DNA of 64,000 nt from Paenibacillus anaericanus (GTDB lineage: Bacteria; Bacillota; Bacilli; Paenibacillales; Paenibacillaceae). Below are positions 45,944-53,192 of this stretch, piece by piece; the first letter of the stretch is position 1; every line of letters begins with the position of its first letter. A program made the translations under genes and the position numbers. The stretch is taken from positions 24,883-88,882 of the forward strand of contig NZ_RZNY01000013.1 in assembly GCF_003994475.1 (NCBI RefSeq). Reading direction: 5' to 3'. The notes beneath the pieces were generated by a model, which saw only the letters and a program-made list of their open reading frames with translations, was not told the DNA's origin and ran no database searches.

Positions 45944-46843
45944 TTAACGCTCCGCAACTAACTCCGCTGCACTAGCATTGGACTCGACTTGAGCTGGATT
46001 CTTACAACCTGGGATAACCGCACTTACGGCTGGATGTCTCAAGCACCAAGCGAGCGCCCATTGAGCCATATTCACACCTTCAGGTACTTCATCACGTTTA
46101 ATCTTCTCGACCTCTTGAAGTTTTAAGCGTGTACTCTCAGGATCGTGCCGATGTCTTACGTCCGTATTGTCAAAATGAGCTCCCGGCTTATATTTACCGC
46201 TGAGATAACCACTAGCTAGTGGTACGCGCGCAAGAACACCCAGGTCTTGACGTTCACAAGAAGGAAACACTCTGTTCTCCGGCACACGATCCAAGCGATT
46301 GTACACGACTTGAATAACCTGCGAATTCACTTCAGTTGAGGCATCCGTCTGATGAAGATTGTCGTTACTCCCGATGGAAGTCCCCAAATGACGGATCTTA
46401 CCCGCGGCGATTTGTTTATCCAGCGTACTCCAGAGCTCATCATTATCAAACACGGCATCCGGACCGGAGTGAAATTGATACAAATCGATATATTCCGTAT
46501 TTAACGCCTTAAGTGAGGCATCCAATTGTTGTATAACTTCCTTGGCTCCGAACACATCCGTACGGGTAAAGCGCTCATGGAAGTGATGGCCAAATTTTGT
46601 TGCGATGATCCAGTCTTCACGTTTGCGGCGACTAATATAGTTACCAATAAAGGATTCTGACAGATGATCTCCATAACATTCCGCAGTATCTATCAGGTTT
46701 ATACCAAGCTCCTGTCCTTTGTCGAGAATGGCATCGACTTCATGTTGACCAAACTGCTGTCCCCATTCCCCACCGAACTGCCATGTTCCAAGGCCGATGA
46801 CCGAAACATTCAACTCTGTCTTGCCTAATCTACGATATTTCAA
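45944..46843 (-). CDS. Aldo/keto reductase
   Basis: The 299-residue NADPH-dependent oxidoreductase has the AKR barrel. The catalytic tetrad is visible: Asp and Tyr in LIDTAECYGDHLSES, Lys in WIIATKFGHHF and His in YQFHSGPDAVF. The C-terminal cofactor segment is AVIPGCKNPAQVESN. It acts in the cytosol on carbonyl compounds of unknown identity. It lies 96 bp after tgl in the same direction and may share its transcript, which would make it a sporulation-time gene (inference). Confidence 0.92.
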   Translation of the reverse strand: MKYRRLGKTELNVSVIGLGTWQFGGEWGQQFGQHEVDAILDKGQELGINLIDTAECYGDHLSESFIGNYISRRKREDWIIATKFGHHFHERFTRTDVFGAKEVIQQLDASLKALNTEYIDLYQFHSGPDAVFDNDELWSTLDKQIAAGKIRHLGTSIGSNDNLHQTDASTEVNSQVIQVVYNRLDRVPENRVFPSCERQDLGVLARVPLASGYLSGKYKPGAHFDNTDVRHRHDPESTRLKLQEVEKIKRDEVPEGVNMAQWALAWCLRHPAVSAVIPGCKNPAQVESNASAAELVAER

Positions 46844-46939
46844 GGAAATCCCTCCCGCTCAAAATTGTACTTCACATGTGACTTGGCATCTTTAACCAAT
46901 GCCCAAATTGTACACTTGTGAGCGTAGGAAAGTCCAGTT

Positions 46940-47671
46940 TTAGAGCTTACGTAAATAATCAAAATCGGGGTGGACCACCTGATCCGTGAGAAAGGCTGGC
47001 GTTGTACTTCCCGGCCTTCTTCTGGAGTTAAGTGCCGATAGAATTTGTTCTGAAGTAGTTATCCCTATCCCATGCCCAAAATATAGATCATCCGCAAGCT
47101 TGACGACATTCTCCCCCTGCCATTCTGGGGTTCTAGGATCATGATCAGGATTTTGGAAATATAACACATCCCCGGTATACGCCTCATTCGCATTATTTGT
47201 CGAGATCAATCGTAGGTCTTTGTCATAATTCCAATCCCATAGTAACAAATCCCTAAAGTATTGATTAAAGACCGTAGGACCCACCATATCGAGCACTGCC
47301 TTATACAGTATAATGACGATAGCAGTAGCACATTCAAATGCATACAATGATCCATTCGCAAAAATATCGTTAATTCCATCTGAAGGTAACACACCCGGTC
47401 TCAATTGAAATCCTCCCTCGTCTGTACGGGACCAATATCTCTCATTACAGCGAGAATCTTTGAACCTGGCAAATTGTGCTCCTCCGGAATTTAATGCTTT
47501 GGCGGCTTCTACGATCCGTGTTCTCATCTTTAGTTCAAATTTCAGAGCCTCTGGAGAATCGTACCTGTAGACGATTGGACTGTTCTTCTTCGCCTGCAAA
47601 ATCGCTTTCTCCTCTACAGTTAGATCCAGCTTATCCACTTGTTCTGCGCCTGTATTTAACGTGACAATCAT
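46940..47671 (-). CDS. tgl: Spore-coat protein-glutamine gamma-glutamyltransferase (transglutaminase)
   Basis: The 243-residue protein matches Bacillus Tgl along its length. It has KFELKMRTRIVEAAKALN, the catalytic segment YAFECATAIVIILYKAVLD with Cys114 (Cys116 in B. subtilis), and EWQGENVVKLADDLYFGHGI. Tgl makes epsilon-(gamma-glutamyl)lysine cross-links in coat proteins such as GerQ late in sporulation. Three Met codons are possible; the ATG at 47671 has 7 nt from GGGAGG, while the others overlap the site. The promoter motif upstream is of mother-cell type. It diverges from a deacetylase gene whose tail is rich in Gln and Lys. Confidence 0.93.
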   Translation of the reverse strand: MIVTLNTGAEQVDKLDLTVEEKAILQAKKNSPIVYRYDSPEALKFELKMRTRIVEAAKALNSGGAQFARFKDSRCNERYWSRTDEGGFQLRPGVLPSDGINDIFANGSLYAFECATAIVIILYKAVLDMVGPTVFNQYFRDLLLWDWNYDKDLRLISTNNANEAYTGDVLYFQNPDHDPRTPEWQGENVVKLADDLYFGHGIGITTSEQILSALNSRRRPGSTTPAFLTDQVVHPDFDYLRKL

Positions 47672-47698
47672 CGTCATTCCTCCCATGACGTACTAGGT

Positions 47699-47726
47699 TA
47701 TTGTACGCACCCCGAACAGTTTGCGT
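47699..47726 (-). promoter_or_regulatory. Sigma-K/E-like promoter of tgl
   Basis: On the minus strand, AC (47725-47726), a 17-bp spacer and CGTACAATA (47699-47707) resemble the mother-cell pattern AC-N16/17-CATANNNTA with one mismatch (G for A). It ends 27 bp before the tgl start codon, so the expected leader is about 20 nt. Confidence 0.55.
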
Positions 47727-47807
47727 GCATAGGAGACAGGCATTTGTCCTACATGACACTTACTCGAAAGGGATGCGGGACTGGCGTCCTAGCCCTACGA
47801 AGAGAGA

Positions 47808-47835
47808 ACTTGAAAGATCGCCTCGGCATACAATA
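47808..47835 (+). promoter_or_regulatory. Sigma-K/E-like promoter of the ChbG-type gene
   Basis: AC (47808-47809), 17 bp and CATACAATA (47827-47835) match the sigma-K pattern exactly at -10, and the same -10 also fits sigma-E (CATACA-T). The start codon is 33 bp downstream. The layout mirrors the opposing tgl promoter. Confidence 0.55.
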
Positions 47836-47868
47836 TCGATATCTAACCGAAATAAGGAGGGGATTCCA

Positions 47869-48930
47869 TTGACTAAGTATCTCATCATAAACGGCGATGA
47901 TTTTGGTATGAGTGAAGGTGTAAACCGAGGGATACTTGAGGCTCATACCTTCGGAACGTTAACGAGCACCTCTCTTATGGTCAACATGCCGAATTTCAAA
48001 CAAGCAGTTAAATGGGCACTACAAACACCCACCTTATGTGTGGGACTCCATTTCAACCTAACTTGGGGGAAATCTATATCTCCACCAGAAGCGGTCCTTT
48101 CTCTCGTTGGTGATGATGGTTCTTTCTCGGGGAATCGAAGTGATTTTATTGAAGAAGAAATTGAACATGAATTAACCCATCAATATAACAAAATGGTCTC
48201 CGCTGGACTTACGCCAACCCATTTGGATTCCCATCATCACATTCATATTGAAATCCCCTTGGTGTATCTTGTCATGAGTAAGTTTGCCTATCAAACAGGG
48301 ATACCCTTACGCATAAATCCGAATACAAACGATATCATTAACCGCCCACTAAGTACCGATCATCTCATTTTGGATACCTATGACACTCCAGATGGAAATA
48401 TTCGTCTCCTAAATCATCTAGCAACACTACAGGAGGGAATTACCGAAATTATGTGTCATCCAGGATATCCAGAACACAAAAATCCCCCTGAACAAGATAC
48501 AAGGGGGCGAGAATTCCAAGCTCTAACGGATCAACGAATCGGGGACATTCTCCGAGAGCAAGGAATTCAGTTGATACACTTTGGACATCTCTCAAAGATC
48601 CAAGCGCTACAGCAAGCAGAGCAGGCACAACAAGCAGCGCAAGCAGAACAAGCAGAACAAGCAAAGTTAGCAGAGCAAGCAAGAATATTAGAACAGACAG
48701 CAATTACATTGCTAGACGAACCTCCAATTCAAGAAGTACCAATTCAAGAAGTACCAATTCAAGAAGTACCGATTCTTCCCGCTTCTCCCCGCCTTCCTTT
48801 CCTTAAAGAGAGAAGGTTACACAAACCTAAAAAAACAAAGTTAAACAAAAAAAGGACCCGAGGCCGGGGTCCAAAGCGAACTAAACGTTCATTCCGCAAG
48901 ACAAGAATCCGTAGATATGTAAGACGTTAA
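47869..48930 (+). CDS. ChbG/YdjC-type carbohydrate deacetylase with Gln-rich and basic C-terminal tail
   Basis: A TTG start 8 nt after AGGAGGGG gives 353 residues. Residues 1-242 form the YdjC/ChbG domain, with metal-binding NGDDFGMSEG (Asp10/Asp11), HLDSHHHIHIE (118-128) and MCHPGYPE. Members deacetylate N-acetylated oligosaccharides such as chitobiose. Normal length is about 240-260 residues; here a tail of about 110 residues follows. It has an Ala/Gln/Glu helix (243-276, 11 Gln), three PIQEV repeats (286-301) and a very basic end (308-353, 10 Lys, 14 Arg, one acidic residue). It is divergent from tgl; the tail could be a cross-linking substrate. The gene overlaps the convergent regulator stop by 4 bp. 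Confidence 0.9.
   Translation: MTKYLIINGDDFGMSEGVNRGILEAHTFGTLTSTSLMVNMPNFKQAVKWALQTPTLCVGLHFNLTWGKSISPPEAVLSLVGDDGSFSGNRSDFIEEEIEHELTHQYNKMVSAGLTPTHLDSHHHIHIEIPLVYLVMSKFAYQTGIPLRINPNTNDIINRPLSTDHLILDTYDTPDGNIRLLNHLATLQEGITEIMCHPGYPEHKNPPEQDTRGREFQALTDQRIGDILREQGIQLIHFGHLSKIQALQQAEQAQQAAQAEQAEQAKLAEQARILEQTAITLLDEPPIQEVPIQEVPIQEVPILPASPRLPFLKERRLHKPKKTKLNKKRTRGRGPKRTKRSFRKTRIRRYVRR
48724..48768 (+). repeat. Three 15-bp tandem repeats within the deacetylase tail
   Basis: CCAATTCAAGAAGTA occurs three times without change, encoding PIQEV each time. Identical DNA copies indicate recent slippage, so the copy number may vary between strains. Confidence 0.95.
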
Positions 48931-50717
48931 ATGATACCTTCCGTCTGTGCTTTCTCCGTTGCTTCAGTTCTGCTAGTCACATTCAGTTTGGAATAAATGA
49001 CCGATAAATAATTACGAACTGTTCCTTCCGCTAGAAATAATTTTTCGGCAATTTCTTTATATTTCATGTTCTCAGCCAGACATTGAAGCACTTCTACTTC
49101 TCGCTCCGTCAGACCATATTCATTCTTCTTATCAACATCATGAAGAGCACTTTCCTTCACCGATTGAACCAGTTGTCTAGCAAGCTGCTGGGTAATAATC
49201 ATTTCTCCGCCATATATGGATCTGATCTTAGTTAATAGTTCTCTTGAAGGAATCGCTTTCTCAATACAACCTTCTACACCTAATTGAATGGCTTCCATAA
49301 CCAGATGCTGGTCGTGATCTGAGGAGGTCATGATAATAACTTTTATATCAGGTAAATTCGCCTTAATTGAACCTATTAGGGTGAGGCAATCCCCCTCCTG
49401 CTCCGTTGAGAGGAGAATCACATCAGGCTGTAAAGTGGTGCATACATCCAATAGCTCTGATCCCCCCGTAGACATAGCAACTACCTCCATATCCTCTTGC
49501 ATCGAAATTAATGCGGCTAGCGCTTCACGAACAATCGGCTCATTATCAGCTACTACGATTCCAATTGGAGTATTTAATGAATTCATAACGATAGGTAATG
49601 TACATTGCACGGTCATGCCTTTATTCAGAAATGATGAAATGAGTAGATCTCCTTCTAAGCTCTGAAATCGCTCTCGTAACGATTCAAGACCACGCGACAG
49701 ACGCTCTTCTTCACTCCCTTGACCATCATCCTGAGCAGTGAGTTCAACCACCATATCCGAACATTTCACTGTAACACCTACATGGGTCGCTCCCCCTTCT
49801 CTTCTGGCAAGTGAGACCACCTCATGCAGGCAACGTATCAGAAACAGCTTGTGCTCTTTGGAGAGGTTTCTTTCTTCCCCTGTCATCTTTAAAAGAACTT
49901 CACACTCTGCACTATGGAGTTCTTGGATAGCTAAATGCATCATTTCGCTGAGGGTAAAATTCAATTCTAGTGGTCCTAGATCTTGAAGTGCTTGCTTCAC
50001 TTCAGTTAGCCCCGTATGGGTCACATCCATAATTCGGTCAAGCATTGCCGCCTCTCGCTCAGTCGATATTTCTTGCTTCAAAGATTCCAAACCCAGCACA
50101 AGCGTAGTATATGTATGACTAATCGAATCTTGGAGTTCATTGAAGATGCGGTCTCTTTCTTTAAGAATCGAATTCTGCTCTATTTGCCCTGCATGCTGTT
50201 CCATTAATCGATATTGCTCTTTTATTATTACGTTTCGTTTCTCTATCTCTTCTTTGGAGGATACGAGGATATGAAACACAACTCCCAATGCCGTATACAT
50301 AAGACATGACAGGAGAATTGAGAAATATGAAATGGGTGCGTCCGGTAACAATACCAAAGGACCTACAACAGCAATGAATAGGATACCGACACCTGAACCA
50401 ATATACATTTTACGTTCATTATAGAAACCAACCATCATACAATACATGACTAAATTCCCTGTGATTAAATGGTCTATCGAGGTTAAATAGGGAACCAGTA
50501 CCGCCAGTAATATTAGCTCTGAAATGAGATAAGGTTTCTTACCGATTTGCAACAAAACTAAGGGTAGCACATATGAAATTCCAATAAGTCCAAATAACAA
50601 CCATAGTGGTGTAGAACTGTTCCCTCCATTTTTCTCCGCAAAATAAAGCACAGAAACTAAACATATCGTGCGAATGATATATAGCAGCCAATCATTCCAT
50701 TTTATTCTCCAGGCCAC
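48927..50717 (-). CDS. Single-chain pseudo-histidine-kinase/pseudo-receiver fused to LuxR-type DNA-binding domain
   Basis: The 596-residue protein has five or six membrane spans (1-152), then a NarL-type HisKA_3 region (about 183-250). There, ERDRIFNELQDSISH shows Gln196 where the phospho-accepting His of ELHD belongs. The HATPase region (about 285-376) has a damaged N-box (HEVVSLARR) but keeps DDGQGS. A receiver domain follows (384-505) with Ser437 in place of the phospho-acceptor Asp (VILLSTEQ) and Asp391-Asn392 in place of the acidic pair; Lys487 is kept. The LuxR helix-turn-helix (535-590) is intact. It looks like a fused kinase-regulator gene pair that lost phosphotransfer and became a membrane-tethered regulator. 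Confidence 0.9.
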   Translation of the reverse strand: MAWRIKWNDWLLYIIRTICLVSVLYFAEKNGGNSSTPLWLLFGLIGISYVLPLVLLQIGKKPYLISELILLAVLVPYLTSIDHLITGNLVMYCMMVGFYNERKMYIGSGVGILFIAVVGPLVLLPDAPISYFSILLSCLMYTALGVVFHILVSSKEEIEKRNVIIKEQYRLMEQHAGQIEQNSILKERDRIFNELQDSISHTYTTLVLGLESLKQEISTEREAAMLDRIMDVTHTGLTEVKQALQDLGPLELNFTLSEMMHLAIQELHSAECEVLLKMTGEERNLSKEHKLFLIRCLHEVVSLARREGGATHVGVTVKCSDMVVELTAQDDGQGSEEERLSRGLESLRERFQSLEGDLLISSFLNKGMTVQCTLPIVMNSLNTPIGIVVADNEPIVREALAALISMQEDMEVVAMSTGGSELLDVCTTLQPDVILLSTEQEGDCLTLIGSIKANLPDIKVIIMTSSDHDQHLVMEAIQLGVEGCIEKAIPSRELLTKIRSIYGGEMIITQQLARQLVQSVKESALHDVDKKNEYGLTEREVEVLQCLAENMKYKEIAEKLFLAEGTVRNYLSVIYSKLNVTSRTEATEKAQTEGII

Positions 50718-50758
50718 GGGCGGCCCCTCCCTATCTGCTTATGATTTTCACTAACCCT

Positions 50759-50804
50759 TGTCACATGAAAGATGTGACACGATGTCACTGGTTATTATGA
50801 CATC
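50759..50804. promoter_or_regulatory. Two palindromes between the hybrid regulator and CPBP genes
   Basis: TGTCACAT-N5-ATGTGACA (50759-50779) is a perfect 8-nt inverted repeat. GATGTCA-N10-TGACATC (50781-50804) follows at once and shares the same TGTCA/TGACA core. Placed between divergent start codons (50717 and 50857), they are good candidates for operators of the LuxR-type domain encoded alongside. Confidence 0.65.
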
Positions 50805-50856
50805 CCGATCTGTAAGATGGGGACTATAAAACACTATCCGTGAAGGGGTTATTAAC

Positions 50857-51663
50857 ATGAATAACAAGAACATTGCACTTCGAAACGCTTTTCTATTTGT
50901 AATCATGGTCGCCGTATCTGAAGCCATTCTCCTCATCTTACCGATTGAACTGAATACGGCTATGTTTATGTTGCTACCCTCGGCTGCTGCAATTATAACG
51001 ATGCTCCTAACACGTGAAGCATTCCAAAAAGAGGGATGGAAGTCACTGGGGTTTGGCACCTTCCAAGGCAAATCCTTTATGATTGGTCTTCTAACACCTA
51101 TGCTACTCATTGGCATCTCTTACGCCATCGTCTGGACTGTAGGTTGGGGCGACTTAGGAGTGGCATCTGAAAATGCTGGTAAAGGTGTGGAGTTAGCCAT
51201 CCGTTTCATCTGTATTTTGGTTGCTGGATCGGTAACTGTTGTCCTAGGTGAAGAACTCGGTTGGCGTGGGTACTTACTACCGAGACTAAAAAGTCTAGGT
51301 ACAAGCAAGGCGCTTCTTTGGAGTAGTGTTATCTGGGGCCTGTTTCACTTACCGATTATGATCTTTACTGATCTTTACCACAGTGATGTCAATTTGTATG
51401 TATACATCCCGCTGTTTATGTTGAACGTCATTCTCGCGGGTATGTTTATCGGGTTCCTTCGTCTAAAAAGCAACAGTATCTGGCCGGCACTGATCGCACA
51501 CAGCGCACACAACTTAGCCTGGTCTTATGGTGATCTGTTCACCCAAAACCAATCATCGATTGTGAACTATATGACGGGTGATGCCGGAATTCTACTAATT
51601 GTTGGTTACGCTTTGGCCCTCCTCATATTATTTAGAAGGAACAAAGCGATGTTTACTTCATAA
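50857..51663 (+). CDS. CPBP family intramembrane metalloprotease
   Basis: The 268-residue protein has about seven to eight membrane helices and the CPBP (Abi) motifs: GEELGWRGYLLPRL (EExxxR), FHLPIM and AHSAHNLAW. Members are type II CAAX protease relatives, often linked to bacteriocin immunity or envelope signalling. AAGGGG lies 8 nt before the ATG. It diverges from the degenerate hybrid regulator, which probably controls it. Its 3' end overlaps the convergent aldehyde dehydrogenase gene by 11 bp. Confidence 0.9.
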   Translation: MNNKNIALRNAFLFVIMVAVSEAILLILPIELNTAMFMLLPSAAAIITMLLTREAFQKEGWKSLGFGTFQGKSFMIGLLTPMLLIGISYAIVWTVGWGDLGVASENAGKGVELAIRFICILVAGSVTVVLGEELGWRGYLLPRLKSLGTSKALLWSSVIWGLFHLPIMIFTDLYHSDVNLYVYIPLFMLNVILAGMFIGFLRLKSNSIWPALIAHSAHNLAWSYGDLFTQNQSSIVNYMTGDAGILLIVGYALALLILFRRNKAMFTS

Positions 51664-53041
51664 ATTTTTTTAAAAGTTTCAATTTCTTATCAGTAGAGGG
51701 AGGAAAAATAAGACTCAGATTGATTCGAGTGGATTTCTTCAGAACACTTTTCATATGAGAGAATGTTTCGAAGCTGTGCCGTCCGTGATAAGCTCCCATC
51801 CCTGATGACCCAACGCCACCAAAAGGAAGATAAGGGCTAACCAAATGCAGCATCGTATCATTGATACAACCACCGCCAAAGGTAACCCGTTCGATAACCT
51901 GGGTCTCTATCAGCTTATTGTCCGTAAACAAGTAAAGCGCCAGGGGCTTGGGTCTAGAGTTGATTTTCCCAATAACATCATCAAGATCGTCATATTCGAG
52001 CACCGGTAAAATCGGCCCGAATATTTCTTCTTCCATTATCTTGTCGTTCCAGGTCACACTATCCATTATCGTAGGCGCCAAATACAAATCATTGCGATCT
52101 CCAGTTCCACCGACCACCGTCTTTGATTCATTCAGAAGTCCTGAAAGACGATCCCAATGTGACTCATTTACGATTCTTCCATAATCCCCACTAAGCTGTG
52201 GATCCGTGCCATAGAAGGCAACCACCTTCTCTTTCATCTTCGTAAGGAGTGCTTGCTTAATCTCCTTATGAACGAGTAAATAATCCGGTGCGACACAGGT
52301 CTGGCCGTTATTCAGAAATTTACCCCAGACAATCCGCTGAGCGGCTAGATCAAGATCAACGGTTCGATCTACAATACAAGGACTCTTACCACCTAGCTCA
52401 AGTACAACAGGTACGAGATTCTCAGCCGCTGCCTTCATCACGATCTTCCCTACTTTGGTGCTCCCTGTAAAAAATATCAGATCCACAGGGGCATGAATCA
52501 AAGAAGACGTGACCTCTTTGGCACCTTCGACAACGGCAATATAGGACTCTTCGAACAGGTCACGAAGCAGTTTCGTAATGGCAGCAGATACGTGAGGAGT
52601 GTACTCCGACGGTTTGACGATAGCCGCATTCCCGGCTGAAATAGCTCCAATTAACGGATCTAACACCAGCATAAAAGGATAGTTAAAAGGACCTACGATG
52701 AGTACAGAACCGTAAGGTTCAGGATAGATGTAACTTCTTGATCCAAAATGAATCATCGGCGTTCTAACCCGCTTGGGTTTAGCCCATTGTCTTAAATGCT
52801 TTATGCAATGGCTGAGACTGTCATATACATAGCCGATTTCTGTGGCGTAAGCTTCGAAGGGTGATTTATGAAGATCTTTATTCAATGCTTCTGTAATCAA
52901 AGCTTCATTTTGCTGAATTCCTGCCTTTAATCGTTGGAGCTGCTGTATCCTAAATTCAATAGATTTCGTATTACCGGAGCGAACAAACTGCTGCTGATTA
53001 CTCACCATGGATAACACAGCTTTAGAATCAATTCCATTCAT
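51653..53041 (-). CDS. Aldehyde dehydrogenase, class 3-like
   Basis: The 462-residue NAD(P)-dependent enzyme has the class 3 length, without the longer N-terminus of class 1/2. Visible segments are GPFNYPFMLVLDPLIGAISA, FFTGSTKVGKIVMKAA (cofactor binding), catalytic Glu in VVLELGGKSPCIVD and the nucleophile Cys in NNGQTCVAPDY. The hydrophobic, basic C-terminus (RINLSLIFPPSTDKKLKLLK) may attach it to the membrane, as in fatty aldehyde dehydrogenases such as YwdH. It probably oxidises medium- or long-chain aldehydes. It stands alone. Confidence 0.92.
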   Translation of the reverse strand: MNGIDSKAVLSMVSNQQQFVRSGNTKSIEFRIQQLQRLKAGIQQNEALITEALNKDLHKSPFEAYATEIGYVYDSLSHCIKHLRQWAKPKRVRTPMIHFGSRSYIYPEPYGSVLIVGPFNYPFMLVLDPLIGAISAGNAAIVKPSEYTPHVSAAITKLLRDLFEESYIAVVEGAKEVTSSLIHAPVDLIFFTGSTKVGKIVMKAAAENLVPVVLELGGKSPCIVDRTVDLDLAAQRIVWGKFLNNGQTCVAPDYLLVHKEIKQALLTKMKEKVVAFYGTDPQLSGDYGRIVNESHWDRLSGLLNESKTVVGGTGDRNDLYLAPTIMDSVTWNDKIMEEEIFGPILPVLEYDDLDDVIGKINSRPKPLALYLFTDNKLIETQVIERVTFGGGCINDTMLHLVSPYLPFGGVGSSGMGAYHGRHSFETFSHMKSVLKKSTRINLSLIFPPSTDKKLKLLKKFMK

Positions 53042-53144
53042 ACGGATTCCACCCTCTCAATTCTGATCTGGTCTTAATGGATCAGAATATTTTAATTAAT
53101 TCTACTATAACTCCAAATCCCAATAATAACTAAATCTAACTTAA

Positions 53145-53180
53145 CAAAAGCTCCCCGGACTGAGGCCCGGGGAGCTTTAA
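53145..53180. terminator. Terminator of the pullulanase gene
   Basis: AAAGCTCCCCGG and CCGGGGAGCTTT enclose an 8-nt loop. On the minus strand it is followed by TTGTTAAG, about 15 bp after the pullulanase stop codon. It is GC-rich and very stable. Confidence 0.9.
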
Positions 53181-53192
53181 CCATTTCTATAA

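Noticed and set aside
47701..47868. 56-codon N-terminal extension of the ChbG-type deacetylase
   Set aside because: The frame is open, but it runs through the promoter region shared with tgl, and an AGGAGGGG site points to the TTG at 47869, where family homology begins.
48927..50717. Sequencing frameshift joining separate kinase and regulator genes
   Set aside because: The frame is continuous with no residual stop or ribosome binding site at the joint, and both phospho-sites are degenerate, which fits an evolved fusion better than an error. Resequencing would still be a fair check.
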